Below are positions 35,456 through 45,533 of a stretch of DNA of 64,000 nt, one piece after another. Positions within the stretch are counted from its first letter, which is position 1. Each line of letters begins with the position of its first letter. Source of the stretch: Kalaharituber pfeilii (lineage: Eukaryota > Ascomycota > Pezizomycetes > Pezizales > Pezizaceae); NCBI GenBank assembly GCA_015179045.1, contig WHUZ01000015.1, forward strand, positions 496,001 through 560,000, given 5' to 3'. The position numbers and the translations under genes are program-made. The notes beneath the pieces were generated by a model. It worked only from the letters and a program-made list of their open reading frames with translations. It had not been told where the DNA came from and made no database searches.

Positions 35456-37313
35456 TTGATTGGAACCGTCAACCAGCATCAAGTCTCAACCCTTCAGACA
35501 TGTAACTAGCAAGCATATTCCCTCCAATGTCAAGCCTTAAACAGCTATCCCTCCGCAAACCAGACTGTCCCTCCGCCGTGGGCACCACAGTAGGCCCCGA
35601 ATACTCCTGAGTTCTGCGATGTAGATTCATGTGCGTTGATACCGTGACCACCAAATACCCGTATATAGGGCTCCAATACGCTTCTGGTGCAAGATGGAGA
35701 GGATGCAGTGTATGCGCTGCGCTTGAGAGAACTACCTGAGCCAGTAGCAGGGCTCAGAGGTGACGGATGCGAACGATGGCAAAACTCCCCCCGCCCGCCC
35801 ACGCCCGCCCACGCCCCACCTTCACATTGGACACCGACAGTGCTACAATTGTGGGCCCCACCACCATGTCCGAGGGAGTGAGAAAGAGTCCCGCAGTCGA
35901 AGCCTCTGCGCTTCTCTGCACCGCTCCCGCAATTCTGCCAGACTAACACTCGGGACTGGGAGGCCGGACGGACATGGCAGTGTGTGCACGTCTTGACCCG
36001 CTTGGGCACATGGGGCCGCAACCGGCCTGGGTTGACCTGTGCCAGGCGCCGTGCGTGAAGAGTATGCAATTTACATCATGTTCAAGCATGCAACACCATT
36101 TAAAAAAGTTCTTACTCATGCACGCTACTATGCTAACGGGATGGGTCTGCCAGGGTGTGTTCTTGACAAGGTGTGCGAGAACCCATGCTTCCCCCCCCAG
36201 ATCATCAACTTGGGAACACAGCATTGCATTCATCTACCGAATCATCTCAAGCCAACTCGTCTCTTTCAGTGCCGTCCACCAGCAAAAAGTCCGCGATTAA
36301 GCTTAGTTATTGGCATTCACAATTTTTCACAGCAGAGAGCAGGCAGGGCCCTGGTTGACTGGCCGCAGCTGGCGCTCAACTGACGGCCGCAAATTCCACA
36401 TCCACATCGCACACTTTCACATCTTCCTCCGCCTTCAGTGCTCTATATAGGCTCTGCCCCTAGCCTTCGCTTGCTGCTAATGCAATCACCCCTGGCGGCT
36501 ATGTGCGCATACAGTTGACGAGGGACATTTACCAGTTGTTATTTTACATATATCGTGGCTGTTCCCCTCCATTAGAGAAGCTTTGTTTATCATTCGACAC
36601 CAGTAGGCATGTATGCGTACATGCCTTCGCTCCGTATTTTGATGTCTTTCTTTTACATCTCAACTCGCTGAATGAACATTTCCAACCCGGCTTGCCCTCC
36701 AATCTTCCACGTTCAATTTATTTTTCAGCATACCATTTGGTTAACACTCTTTTTTTATGCTTTTGGGTATTGACACAAGTTCTTGATCTTATTCTGCGTT
36801 AATCTAGCCCGAGCCACATTGTGCTCTGTGACCCCTGTATTGTTTGTTGACCACAGGCGTCTTTGTCCGAGCTCTCTAATTTCCATCCTCGAAACGTCAG
36901 CTTGTTATTGTTTTGTTTGAATTCGGGTTGGTACCCGTCAGCTAGCACCCATTCTGTCGGAGCAATACCCCCAACAACCGGACAACCAAACGGTACTACA
37001 GTGAACAGGTGTCTATCAGGCCCGTGCACCGCACGAAGCTCCCTTTAAATAGCTCCCTTTAAATAGCTTTGACACCACCTTCTCGGTTTTAGAGAAAACA
37101 GTCTGAAAGGATTACTTTATGCCAGCATTGGATTATATCATCAACAAAGTTACGCATACCTTACGCTGAGAACAAGCCGCTGTGATTGGTTGTGAAGTGG
37201 GGCAAGGAGGAATCTACTTTAGGCTGAGTGCACAATTGAAGTTTATGACACGCAATTAGGAGCAGGTCTCGATATTTCAATTGACCTCACGAAGCAGCAG
37301 CTTGCTACGATAA
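35456..37313. other. Intergenic tract upstream of the coiled-coil protein gene
   Basis: A GC-rich patch at about 35690-36060 yields long opposite-strand frames (including CGCCCGCCCACGCCCGCCCA-like repeats) with no domain. The remainder to 37313 is probably promoter and 5' UTR of the next gene. An ungapped near-duplicate GCTCCCTTTAAATA occurs twice at 37040-37066. Confidence 0.45.
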
Positions 37314-39654
37314 ATGCCTACGACTACCAGCACAGCAGGCCCATCTCACGTTTCTAATCGAATGATATCTCTGAAAAATACAACAATGGGGTGGTTTAAG
37401 GGCGGGAACAAGAACCAAACTGGATCGAGAAAGCGAGAGATTGCTACTAGTGGATCGATAATTGTGGCAGAGGAACAAACCTCTCCGTCAACTGCTCTCG
37501 TGCTAAGAACTACAGCTCTAGAGCCAATTGAGGTGGAAAAAGATGCGGAAACTCCGCGGAGCCGACTATATACTCCATGTAGTGCTATCGACATCACCCA
37601 CAGTCGAGTGGCCTCACCCACCGGGGAAACAGAAGGGTCCCTCCAGCGGTTAGCATTAACCCCTCACAAACAGTACCATGATGCTGAAGAATACATCCTT
37701 GCACCTCCACACGAAGAAGCAATTGAGAACGGGTTCTCTGATAGCAAGGCAACGCAAGTTCCGGGCACTCAGAATGCGGGAAAGAAGAAGAGTACGAAGC
37801 TAAAGATAGCGGCATTCAACGTCCTGAGGATGAAGAACAACTCGTTCCTAAAGAGATCTCAAGATAGAGAGGAGGAAGGGTCCACTCAAACGCGAACTTC
37901 TGTGGTATGTATGGGCATACGGCTATTTTCTCGTAATGAATGCTTAAAAATGGTGATTCTAGGACCCCTATTCCAACAACGGAGGAAAATATTCTCTTAC
38001 GCGTAGTAACTCTACTACCTCACCGTCAATGGCCCTGACTCTTGCTTCGGCATCAGGTACTCATAGTCGACGGGGAGCAAAGTTAACAAAACCACCACCG
38101 AGGCGATCGACCGTGGTTGAAGCAATCAATGAAGACAGTGTCGATCCTTTAGAGAATGTACGACCAAATGGTTGGCCAATAGTTGACAATAGACCTTCTA
38201 GTAGCCAATCTAGTGCACCTGGAGCTACTCTCCATCGAGGGGATGATGTGACATCAATTGGAGCGGATCCGAATATTGTCACCGGTGGCAATGCTCCTGG
38301 TGGACTATACCCAAGACCTTCTAGTTTGAAAAGACACTGGAGTGATGGACCCCGCGATAAAGATAAGAGGGAATCCTTCAATCAAATGGGCGGTGGGCCT
38401 TCTACAGGCCCGCCACCTGAAGGGACAGACCGACCTCGTCCCTTAAGTTTTTCCGGCATACTAAACACGTATAACACATACGGGACCATGAAAATTACAG
38501 AAGCCGCTTCTTTGGAATCAAGAGTGCGGGAGCTGGAGGGACAAGTCGCCACACTGCAGACTTTCATCAACCAACACATGCAATCTCAAAATGATCAAAG
38601 CGAACGCCGAGTTTCGGATAAATCTTCACAAGTATCCCCCAAACTAGGGCCCCCCTTCAGAGAGGATAGTTCTTTCAGTAAGAGGCCAGATACTTCGCAT
38701 ACAATGAACACAACCTCTACTTTTCTGCATGGTCATACTTCTGAGTCTAGCATTCATGCAGAATCCAGTATAAATGGTGGCACAAGCAAAGCCTCGGGAT
38801 CCGTGGACTGGAGGTCACTTGCGAGGGGCGGCCCTTTGACCCCTACAAAGACACCATACGGAGATAACTCGGCTAGTAGTATCTTGTCAGATGAGACTAT
38901 CAACCTCAGAAGGAGAGCGTACGAGATGTTGGATGGTGGCCCGGGTCCGTCTACGGGCCCTCCAACCACTGCGTCAAAACGGAGTACCATTATGTCAATG
39001 TCAACAATCACTCCAAGTCGTAATCAAAACAGAGATTCTGAGGCCGACTATCATCGTGAAAGGACCCCGCAACAAAACACGGTGAGCATGGCTGAATATA
39101 CTGGGGTAGTATCAATGCTTAGGCGTGAGCATCGTGCAAGAAAGGAGTTGGAGTCTAAAATCGCAATTTTACAGGAGCAAATGGCCCATGTCCTTCATCG
39201 ACAGTTGCTTCAAAGAGACCACATCTTCAATAGGGGCAGGAGCCCAACAATAACAGCAAGGTCCTTAGCCACAGCATCAGCCGCCAGTAGGCCTGATATG
39301 CAGAGTCTGCGAAGGCGAGCAAGTAGCGAGGTTCCCACACCTGATCTTACGCCGCCCAGAGGTAGACATGAATTGAACCGGAGGGGATCACACTTGTTCC
39401 CTGGATTTGACAGCAGCGTATCAGCTGGCGATGAAATGGAGGACGACCGGAGCTTTTATTTTAATGGGGATGAGGATGATAATGAAAATTGGCAAACGCC
39501 TACCGAAGATACAAGATCACTGTTGCAACTTGAAAATGGAAACGGCACCATAAGGGGGCATCTTATACCTCCACTTACTATTGGATCTCAAAAAAGAACA
39601 ATGAGCATCAGCCAAATTACTGAAAAGGCATCAGCTGCTGCTGCCCATCGATAG
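37314..39654 (+). CDS. Fungal low-complexity protein with two predicted coiled coils, two exons
   Basis: Model join(37314..37904,37963..39654), 760 residues. I do not recognise a characterised family. The N-terminus has a short MGWFKGGNKN motif. Much of the protein is Ser/Thr/Pro-rich and probably disordered. Two heptad-like stretches stand out: SLESRVRELEGQVATLQTFI near residues 380-400 and RREHRARKELESKIAILQEQ near 584-605. The phrase GGPSTGPP appears twice (around 38394 and 38937), suggesting internal duplication. The C-terminus is acidic then basic (DEDDNENWQTPTEDTRSL). A scaffold or cell-polarity role would fit but is not shown. The single intron is GT-AG and keeps the frame. Confidence 0.85.
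37905..37962 (+). other. Intron of the coiled-coil protein gene
   Basis: Begins GTATGT and ends TTCTAG, 58 bp, phase 0; joins TQTRTSV to DPYSNNGGKYSLTRS, which is in frame with the long second open frame. Confidence 0.88.
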
Positions 39655-41193
39655 CATCGAGAAGTGGGCTTACATCTGCTACCAGATTTCTTTTCTGAAC
39701 TTTTCCGTCAAGGAAATATTTGTATTACTATTCATTTATTTCATCTTATTTTATGTTGCATATAGTTTGGGTTTGGTGCATGGTTTTGGGTATATAGTTG
39801 TAAAAGTTTCATATTTTTTCTGGGCTGTTTTCTTTTCATCCATTACGGTGCTGGCTTTTATGTAGTGACATTTTCTGTTTTGGTTCTGTTACGTTTTGAG
39901 TGTCACGTACCTTTCCATTCTTTCCGAACTGCATTTGAACTCACTGAAGTCGACAAGATAGCTTTACAACAGGACATGAACCCTAGCAGACATTGAAGCA
40001 GAATTCAGAATACTCATATTCAATAGCACCATCAGTCCGCGTTTCAGCCAGGATCCCTAGACAACACATGAACAAACCCTAACAATAAGCCTCGAGGATT
40101 CACCGGTTCATATACATACCATCAACATAACCCGTATAGCCCTAGTGCGGAACGACGACAACAAATACAACAATTGTTCGTGATTCCGTTTACTGTACAT
40201 CTGCTTTTTTATTCATATTTTTCTCATTATACTTATAGTTGATTTTTATTATCATTTATACCCTCATTAAATTTCATTGCATCGCTCTCACTAGTAATCT
40301 CTAGTTCCTGGTATCTTTTTTGAATGATGTCATTGTGATGGATATATTGGGGAATTATTGGGAAATTAACACATGAAGTGACGGAAGGAAATAATACGGA
40401 TATTACGCTATAAACACGGAAATTGGGTGATGGAAGTGAAAGCACACATGAACTATGGGAGATTTCTACCTGGCAAAAAGTTCAAGCGGCGGGGCATTAA
40501 CGAGTGAATGAACGTGAAGATTTGGAAGGCAGGGGGTAGCAATACGTAACATTGTACAATACGAACGACTAACGATGATTTTCTTCTACGATCTTTTTTT
40601 TCTTTTGCTATTCGTGCTTCTAGTCATTGTTGTTTCTTGGCCCGTTAGTTCTGGCATTATTTATATTTACCTCCTATTTACATTGTCGATACATTTGATT
40701 TTGACAGGCGTTATTTACCGCACAGAAGTTCTAGATCTCCGAAATTACAGAAAGCGGAGATATTATACAGCTGCTGCTTCATACCAAGTGTCGTTACAAT
40801 GGACTCGTCAATATGATTTTGAGGATGGAATTCAAGGGAAGGTTTTTTCCCGTCCCGCTCTTCCCGCAGTTGTGAATATGAAAAGACATGTGTCAGTGTC
40901 AGAAAAATAGATTGTGGAGATTCAGTCAGGTGGCTTGTGGCGCAACGCACGTTTCACGGCAAGCGGGACTTAGGCACATTGGGGAAGTTAAGCGAGGCTT
41001 GGCTGGTCAAGAATGATTAGCTCCACTGAGACACGTGGCTTATCGCCACGTCTGAAACTGAGTTCGAAATGTGCTAAAGAAGCATGAAAGACTGTCTATC
41101 CCGGCTTAACTCAACCGCGGGGCAATTGTGGCCTTGTTATTATTGTCATTGTGATTATATAGATAACCGTGAAATAGGCACAGAGATGAAGAT
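39655..41193. other. 3' flank and intergenic tract
   Basis: T-rich DNA to about 39920 is consistent with a 3' UTR. A 111-aa hydrophobic frame at 40575-40910 comes from T-rich DNA and has no family resemblance. A short hairpin (ACGTGGC TTATC GCCACGT) sits at about 41033-41051. Confidence 0.4.
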
Positions 41194-41332
41194 GCGCGAT
41201 ACTACTAGCGATGCGCGCAGGAATGCAGGTGAAGGAGGCCTAGGCGTCAAGATGTAGATAGCGCGATACTACTAGCGATGCGCGCAGGAATGCAGGTGAA
41301 GGAGGCCTAGGCGTCAAGATGTAGATAGCGCG
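41194..41332. repeat. Exact tandem duplication, 67-bp unit
   Basis: The unit starting GCGCGATACTACTAGCGATG recurs at 41261 with no visible substitution and the array ends with five bases of a third copy at 41328-41332, giving about 2.07 copies. It is non-coding and lies 0.5 kb upstream of the tRNA gene. Identity of the copies implies recent duplication. Confidence 0.93.
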
Positions 41333-41875
41333 GATGAGTGCTGGCTAAACGCACAGCTGAAATGGGTGTCCGGCTTTTTGTGGGTTAGATGAACATGAAG
41401 GGGGCAGAGTTCTAGATTGTTTCTAGAAGATGTTTATGCCAAAGTAGGCTTGTGATACCAGCAGAGTATGTTATCTTCTATTTCTGTGAATAGAGGAATA
41501 TTGGGCAGCCTTGTGGTATGAACCGTTTGCCTTGTGTGTGTTCGTGTGACTGAGGGATATATATGACTGGAGGTGTAATCCGATATTTGTGGTATTTTGA
41601 GGTAACTCTGAAAGATCGATCTTGGCGCAGGGGTAGCGAACCGGCGTACTGGGAACGGTGACTTGTATATGAACGGGGGTGGGTACACCTGTGCCGCTTT
41701 GTGAGGTGACAATTAGATAACATAAAGTAGCATTTGCATGTGTTGCCACTTTGTATGGCAGCAAGTTAGTTGTGATGCTCCAACTTCAACACGATATTAC
41801 ATGAAGTTAAATGTCATGATATCATATTACGTCATCTATGAAATGTGTATAGTAAGCATTTGCTACTAACAAACT
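41333..41875. other. Spacer between the tandem duplication and tRNA-Trp
   Basis: About 540 bp. Overlapping minus-strand frames (41434-41764) share no domain and are judged spurious. Nothing else seen. Confidence 0.4.
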
Positions 41876-41972
41876 GGCTGGTTGGCGCAACGGTAGCGCG
41901 TTCGACTCCAGTTGAGCTTTATGAAAGTTCAGTGGCATCGAAAGGCTAGGTGTTCGAATCACCTACTGGTCA
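41876..41972 (+). tRNA. tRNA-Trp (anticodon CCA) with a 25-nt intron
   Basis: Cloverleaf read by eye: acceptor GGCTGGT/ACTGGTC; D arm GCGC AACGGTA GCGC; anticodon stem TTCGA/TCGAA; loop CT-CCA-G plus A; variable AGGCT; T arm AGGTG TTCGAAT CACCT; discriminator A at 41972. The anticodon CCA is 41908-41910. The intron (41912-41936) begins one base 3' of the anticodon, the canonical nuclear position. Anticodon arm and loop match fungal tRNA-Trp. The acceptor stem has three G-U pairs, which is a little unusual. A T run follows at 41982, suited to RNA polymerase III termination. Confidence 0.93.
41912..41936 (+). other. tRNA-Trp intron
   Basis: 25 nt inserted after the base 3' of the anticodon; its removal leaves a normal 7-nt anticodon loop closed by TTCGA/TCGAA. 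Confidence 0.85.
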
Positions 41973-41981
41973 TTACTAATC

Positions 41982-41988
41982 CTTTTTT
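41982..41988 (+). terminator. T run, probable RNA polymerase III terminator of tRNA-Trp
   Basis: A run of seven T begins ten bases after the tRNA 3' end. Confidence 0.6.
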
Positions 41989-43879
41989 TAATTTTTCTGG
42001 TGGTGGCTGTCACTTGAATTAGTTTGGTTGGAAATGCTTACCTTTGTTTTTTTTTTGGCTTCTCCTGATACGGCTAAATTGATCTGCGAAAGGAGAATGC
42101 CGTGGAGGGTAAGTTGTTACGTCAAGACCATATCACTAGCGGCGGATGCAGATATTATCCAAAATTCCCAGAATATATTTCTAATCACATCTGGTTTTGT
42201 TTATGAATTTGAGCTATTGGGAGGAGGGGCACCAAGTGGAGGAGGAGCTCGAGGAGGATGCCGAAGTGAGCTATACAGTAATAGAGTCTGATAAACATCC
42301 AAGATAACTAATCCTAGCAAATCATTACTCAGATTACCATTTCTATTAGCAATTGTATACGTCATTTGGGGCGCAGAATTTGGGGCACAGGACCAACAAA
42401 AAGGGATGACAGGTTTGCTAGACGCGATATGACTACATTCAGAGGCGGAGATACATAGTTAAACATATAGCGAGGAGAATGCGTAGGAGGAGGACGGTGA
42501 AGGGCGGTGAGGGTCACAGCCAGGAATGGGACATTCCGGTACGTTAGTTTACCGGAATTGGGTAGTATTACCAGAGTTTGCAGGAGATTACAGCTCTTTC
42601 TTATTCTCGCGGTTAGTAAACAATTGAGCTTACACTCTGACATTTGAGTGGAGTGTAGCTTCCTCAACAGGTAAATATGCCATCTCGAAATTACCACCCA
42701 ATTCAAAGAAAATAATATGATCTATGTAGATGTGATTTGATACAGCCGGCTACGAGCGGATAACGCTCAAATATAACCGCCAATATACCTCTTACCTGGT
42801 CCAAGCACCTGTAGCCATCTACTACATTTCTCTGATGCACCACCATCACTATTATCACCATCGTATGCTGCTGATCACTTCAGAGAACGCGCGTCTAAGC
42901 GTGAATGAATGTTTATCATATGACGCGGTATAGCGTGCGCAGGGTCAATGTCAAGAGGTTAATGACGTACAAATGCTGGGACATAAACAGTTAGGTTAGA
43001 TCTACAAGAAGGTAAGAAAGGTTAGATTAACGAGCTAGTAATTTAGATGAGTTAGATATCCTGTTCGTTTGAGGAAACTCTATTCCGTTCTTAGAGCAAA
43101 AGCTGTAAACACAACAATCAAGTTCGGTTACATTTTCCAAAGAGATCAAGGTGATTCGAGGAGTAGAGAGTGAGTATTAGAAACCTTTTAACTATCATCC
43201 CATTGCTCAAAACTTGTCTCAACACACACAAAGGCCTTCCCCTTCTCTAGCAGGCCCACTGCCTTTTAGAAAAGTAAAGTAGCAAATTGGATATAGATGC
43301 AATAAAACCATCATGTTGAACAATGGTATATCAATGTCGATATTTCTGACGAGATCCGTTTGAGCTTCCCTATTTTACCAATGGAAACTGCAAGAAAACA
43401 AATGCAACATAAAAGAAACTAGTAAAATAACAAAACCAATCTAGTATCAATTCTCCCAAAACATGACTTACGAACTAGGTCTCTAGCTCATGACATAGAT
43501 ACCAATTCACAATAATAATTCAAAATTGAAACCGTATAAAAACTACCGCCCTCGGATATAGGATGGTACTACAAACAAGAAAAAGAGAATAAGCCCCAAA
43601 GGAACACATAACTTCCAGAAAGAGGAATGGATAATTTTTTAATACTCATCCTCGGTAAGCCTTTCCTCTCTAAGCAATTTCAAATATCAAGTACGATTAA
43701 TACGATTAGTCCTAACGCCAAAAGCAGTGCCAAAAGCAGAAGAATGTTAAACAAGGAAACAATGAAGTAGCGTATAAATCTATACATGTACCGCGTCTAT
43801 ACCGGCCTCGGTATTGTTAAGAAGTTGACATTAGGTCACTGAAGTATTGGAAACAAACTCCGAGAATGCATGAGCGCAT
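41989..43879. other. Intergenic tract
   Basis: About 1.9 kb of stop-rich DNA, AT-rich toward the right (43300-43760), which is probably the 3' flank of the dioxygenase gene. No gene or repeat supported. Confidence 0.45.
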
Positions 43880-45533
43880 TTAATAGGAGCAGAGCCCTCC
43901 AAAATCGTTACTACTGAACCAGTAACCTGCAAGTCCAACCATTGGGGCGGGTGTATCCGAGCTATCAAACGTCTCAATTCCCGCGGTTATGGCATTGCCG
44001 TATATAGCCGGGCTTTTGATTCCTGGACTGTGTACTAGCAGTCGCTTAGCGATTGGACTTATTGCAGGCTCGCCCGTCTCATCCCTGGCTTGCTTGAGGA
44101 ATGGAATGAGGGCAGTTCCACCAGTTCCAGTTAGCCCCTTCTTTGTTGCGTCTGTACTTGCGAGGTTAGATTTTCGCAGAGGAACTGCCGTTGTAACGTT
44201 GTCAGGGGTGGAGAAGATATTTCGGGTAATTTTAGCGGTATCGACATTATTCTTCTTAGCGTGTTTGGCTTGGACGATTATATATCGGGTGACAATCTGA
44301 ATGTGCTTATCCCGGAAACCACGAAGCATTGCGAGGCATGAATCATAAGCATCGCAAAGGTCTTCATCATTCCGGTGAGCATCGACATAAGGCCTGATAT
44401 TGGCTATCGATGCAAGCCGTTCCAGGAATCGACGATGAGGGCCAGGCATGTAGCTTCGCATTTCCTATAAACCATAGTTAGCTTAACAGATCCTGAAGTC
44501 ATTTGAGGTGATTTGCATGGATCTATAGCGAATGAGAACACTCTACCTCAATAAAGTTATGTTTTGGTGATGGAGCAGTTCCATGTTGATTTGCATCTTC
44601 CCCAGGCTTTTTAAAACCTGTTGGTCGATGCTCAATTCCAAGAATGACATCAAACGCTTGGATGAGAGAGCTCTGCGCATTGCTACCACCAGAATACTGC
44701 CGCCACATTCCTTTTCCATCTTCATCCTCGTACCATACCCCATGCGGAAGTCCTGCTTCTCCCATGTTTTTCGATCCGGCAAGGAACGGGCGAATTTTGA
44801 AATAGAATACGTGCGGATCGCAATTCTCGTACATTCGACTGAGGAGAACCGTAAGCTCCTCTAAGGTTTCGGCAAAGAAATTCAAGAAGTCTCGAACAGT
44901 AAGAGTGTCTCCCTTACGCGCCGCAGCTATGGCTTCCAGCATACGTGGAACAACCGGTGCTCCACGCGCTTCAATAGCCACCGAGACAAGGTAGAACCAT
45001 GATTCATCCAAACTGCCAGTAAATGTTTGCAAGGTGGCCAAATCTTCCAGGCTATCAATTCGCTCAGAATCGAAGAACGTTCTGTAATTCCAAAGAGCTA
45101 CACCGGCATAAGAGGCCACAGGTGAAATTTCAAGGAGTTCGGAAACCCGTAAGAAGGGAATGGAGACACAACCAGGTAGACGCTGGAGGGAATTGGAATC
45201 AGTATGCGAAATTGGAGTCAGTACTACATAAGAGACGCTCACCTGTGCAGGGTGATCACCTCCCCAGATATATGAATGAGAGATGAATCCAAGTATAGAG
45301 TATGCTCTTTGGAGCTCGGGCCCGCTTCGCAACCGATTGATAGATAATAGGGGCAAGGCGTTGACAGCCGCCCGAATGCGTTTTGTGAGGATTAAGGGTT
45401 GCAGGTTATCGATAAGATCTTCCCAGGGCTCATAATAACGGTCTGGTAAACGCCGAAGGGGAAGCTGGTCTGGAAGAAAGCCATTGCGGCGTGAAATGGA
45501 GTAATCCTCAAGCTTCGGAATAGGTGGAAGCAT
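43880..45533 (-). CDS. BNA2: Indoleamine 2,3-dioxygenase, three exons
   Basis: Heme enzyme that opens the indole ring of L-tryptophan to N-formylkynurenine, first step of the kynurenine route to NAD. Model complement(join(43880..44464,44547..45182,45243..45533)), 503 residues. Family blocks: FISHSYIWGG, VSIPFLRVSELLEISPVASYAGVALWNY, FTGSLDESWFYLVSVAIEARGAP, SGGSNAQSSLIQAFDVILGI, MRSYMPGPHRRFLERL. The proximal heme ligand is His363 in GFRDKHIQIVTRYI. GTGGTALIPFLKQARDET is the late signature. The 60-bp first intron contains no stop and is in phase, so an unspliced reading runs through it; removal joins GGDHPAQ to RLPGC as in homologs. Met at 45533 (MLPPIPKLEDYS) is preferred to the upstream Met at 45662, because the family begins with this motif. 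Cytosolic. Confidence 0.95.
44465..44546 (-). other. BNA2 intron 2
   Basis: On the minus strand it begins GTAGAG and ends TTATAG, 82 bp; joins HNFIE to EMRSYMPGPH, the conserved IDO junction. Confidence 0.92.
45183..45242 (-). other. BNA2 intron 1
   Basis: On the minus strand it begins GTGAGC and ends CTCCAG, 60 bp, phase 0 and stop-free. Retention would insert 20 residues into a conserved region. Confidence 0.85.

Noticed and set aside
35545..36069. 174-aa minus-strand frame
   Set aside because: GC-rich repeat DNA with frames on both strands; no recognisable motif or plausible splice context.
40575..40910. 111-aa frame with a hydrophobic N-terminus
   Set aside because: The hydrophobic part comes from T-rich DNA; the remainder shows no domain and a minus-strand frame overlaps it.
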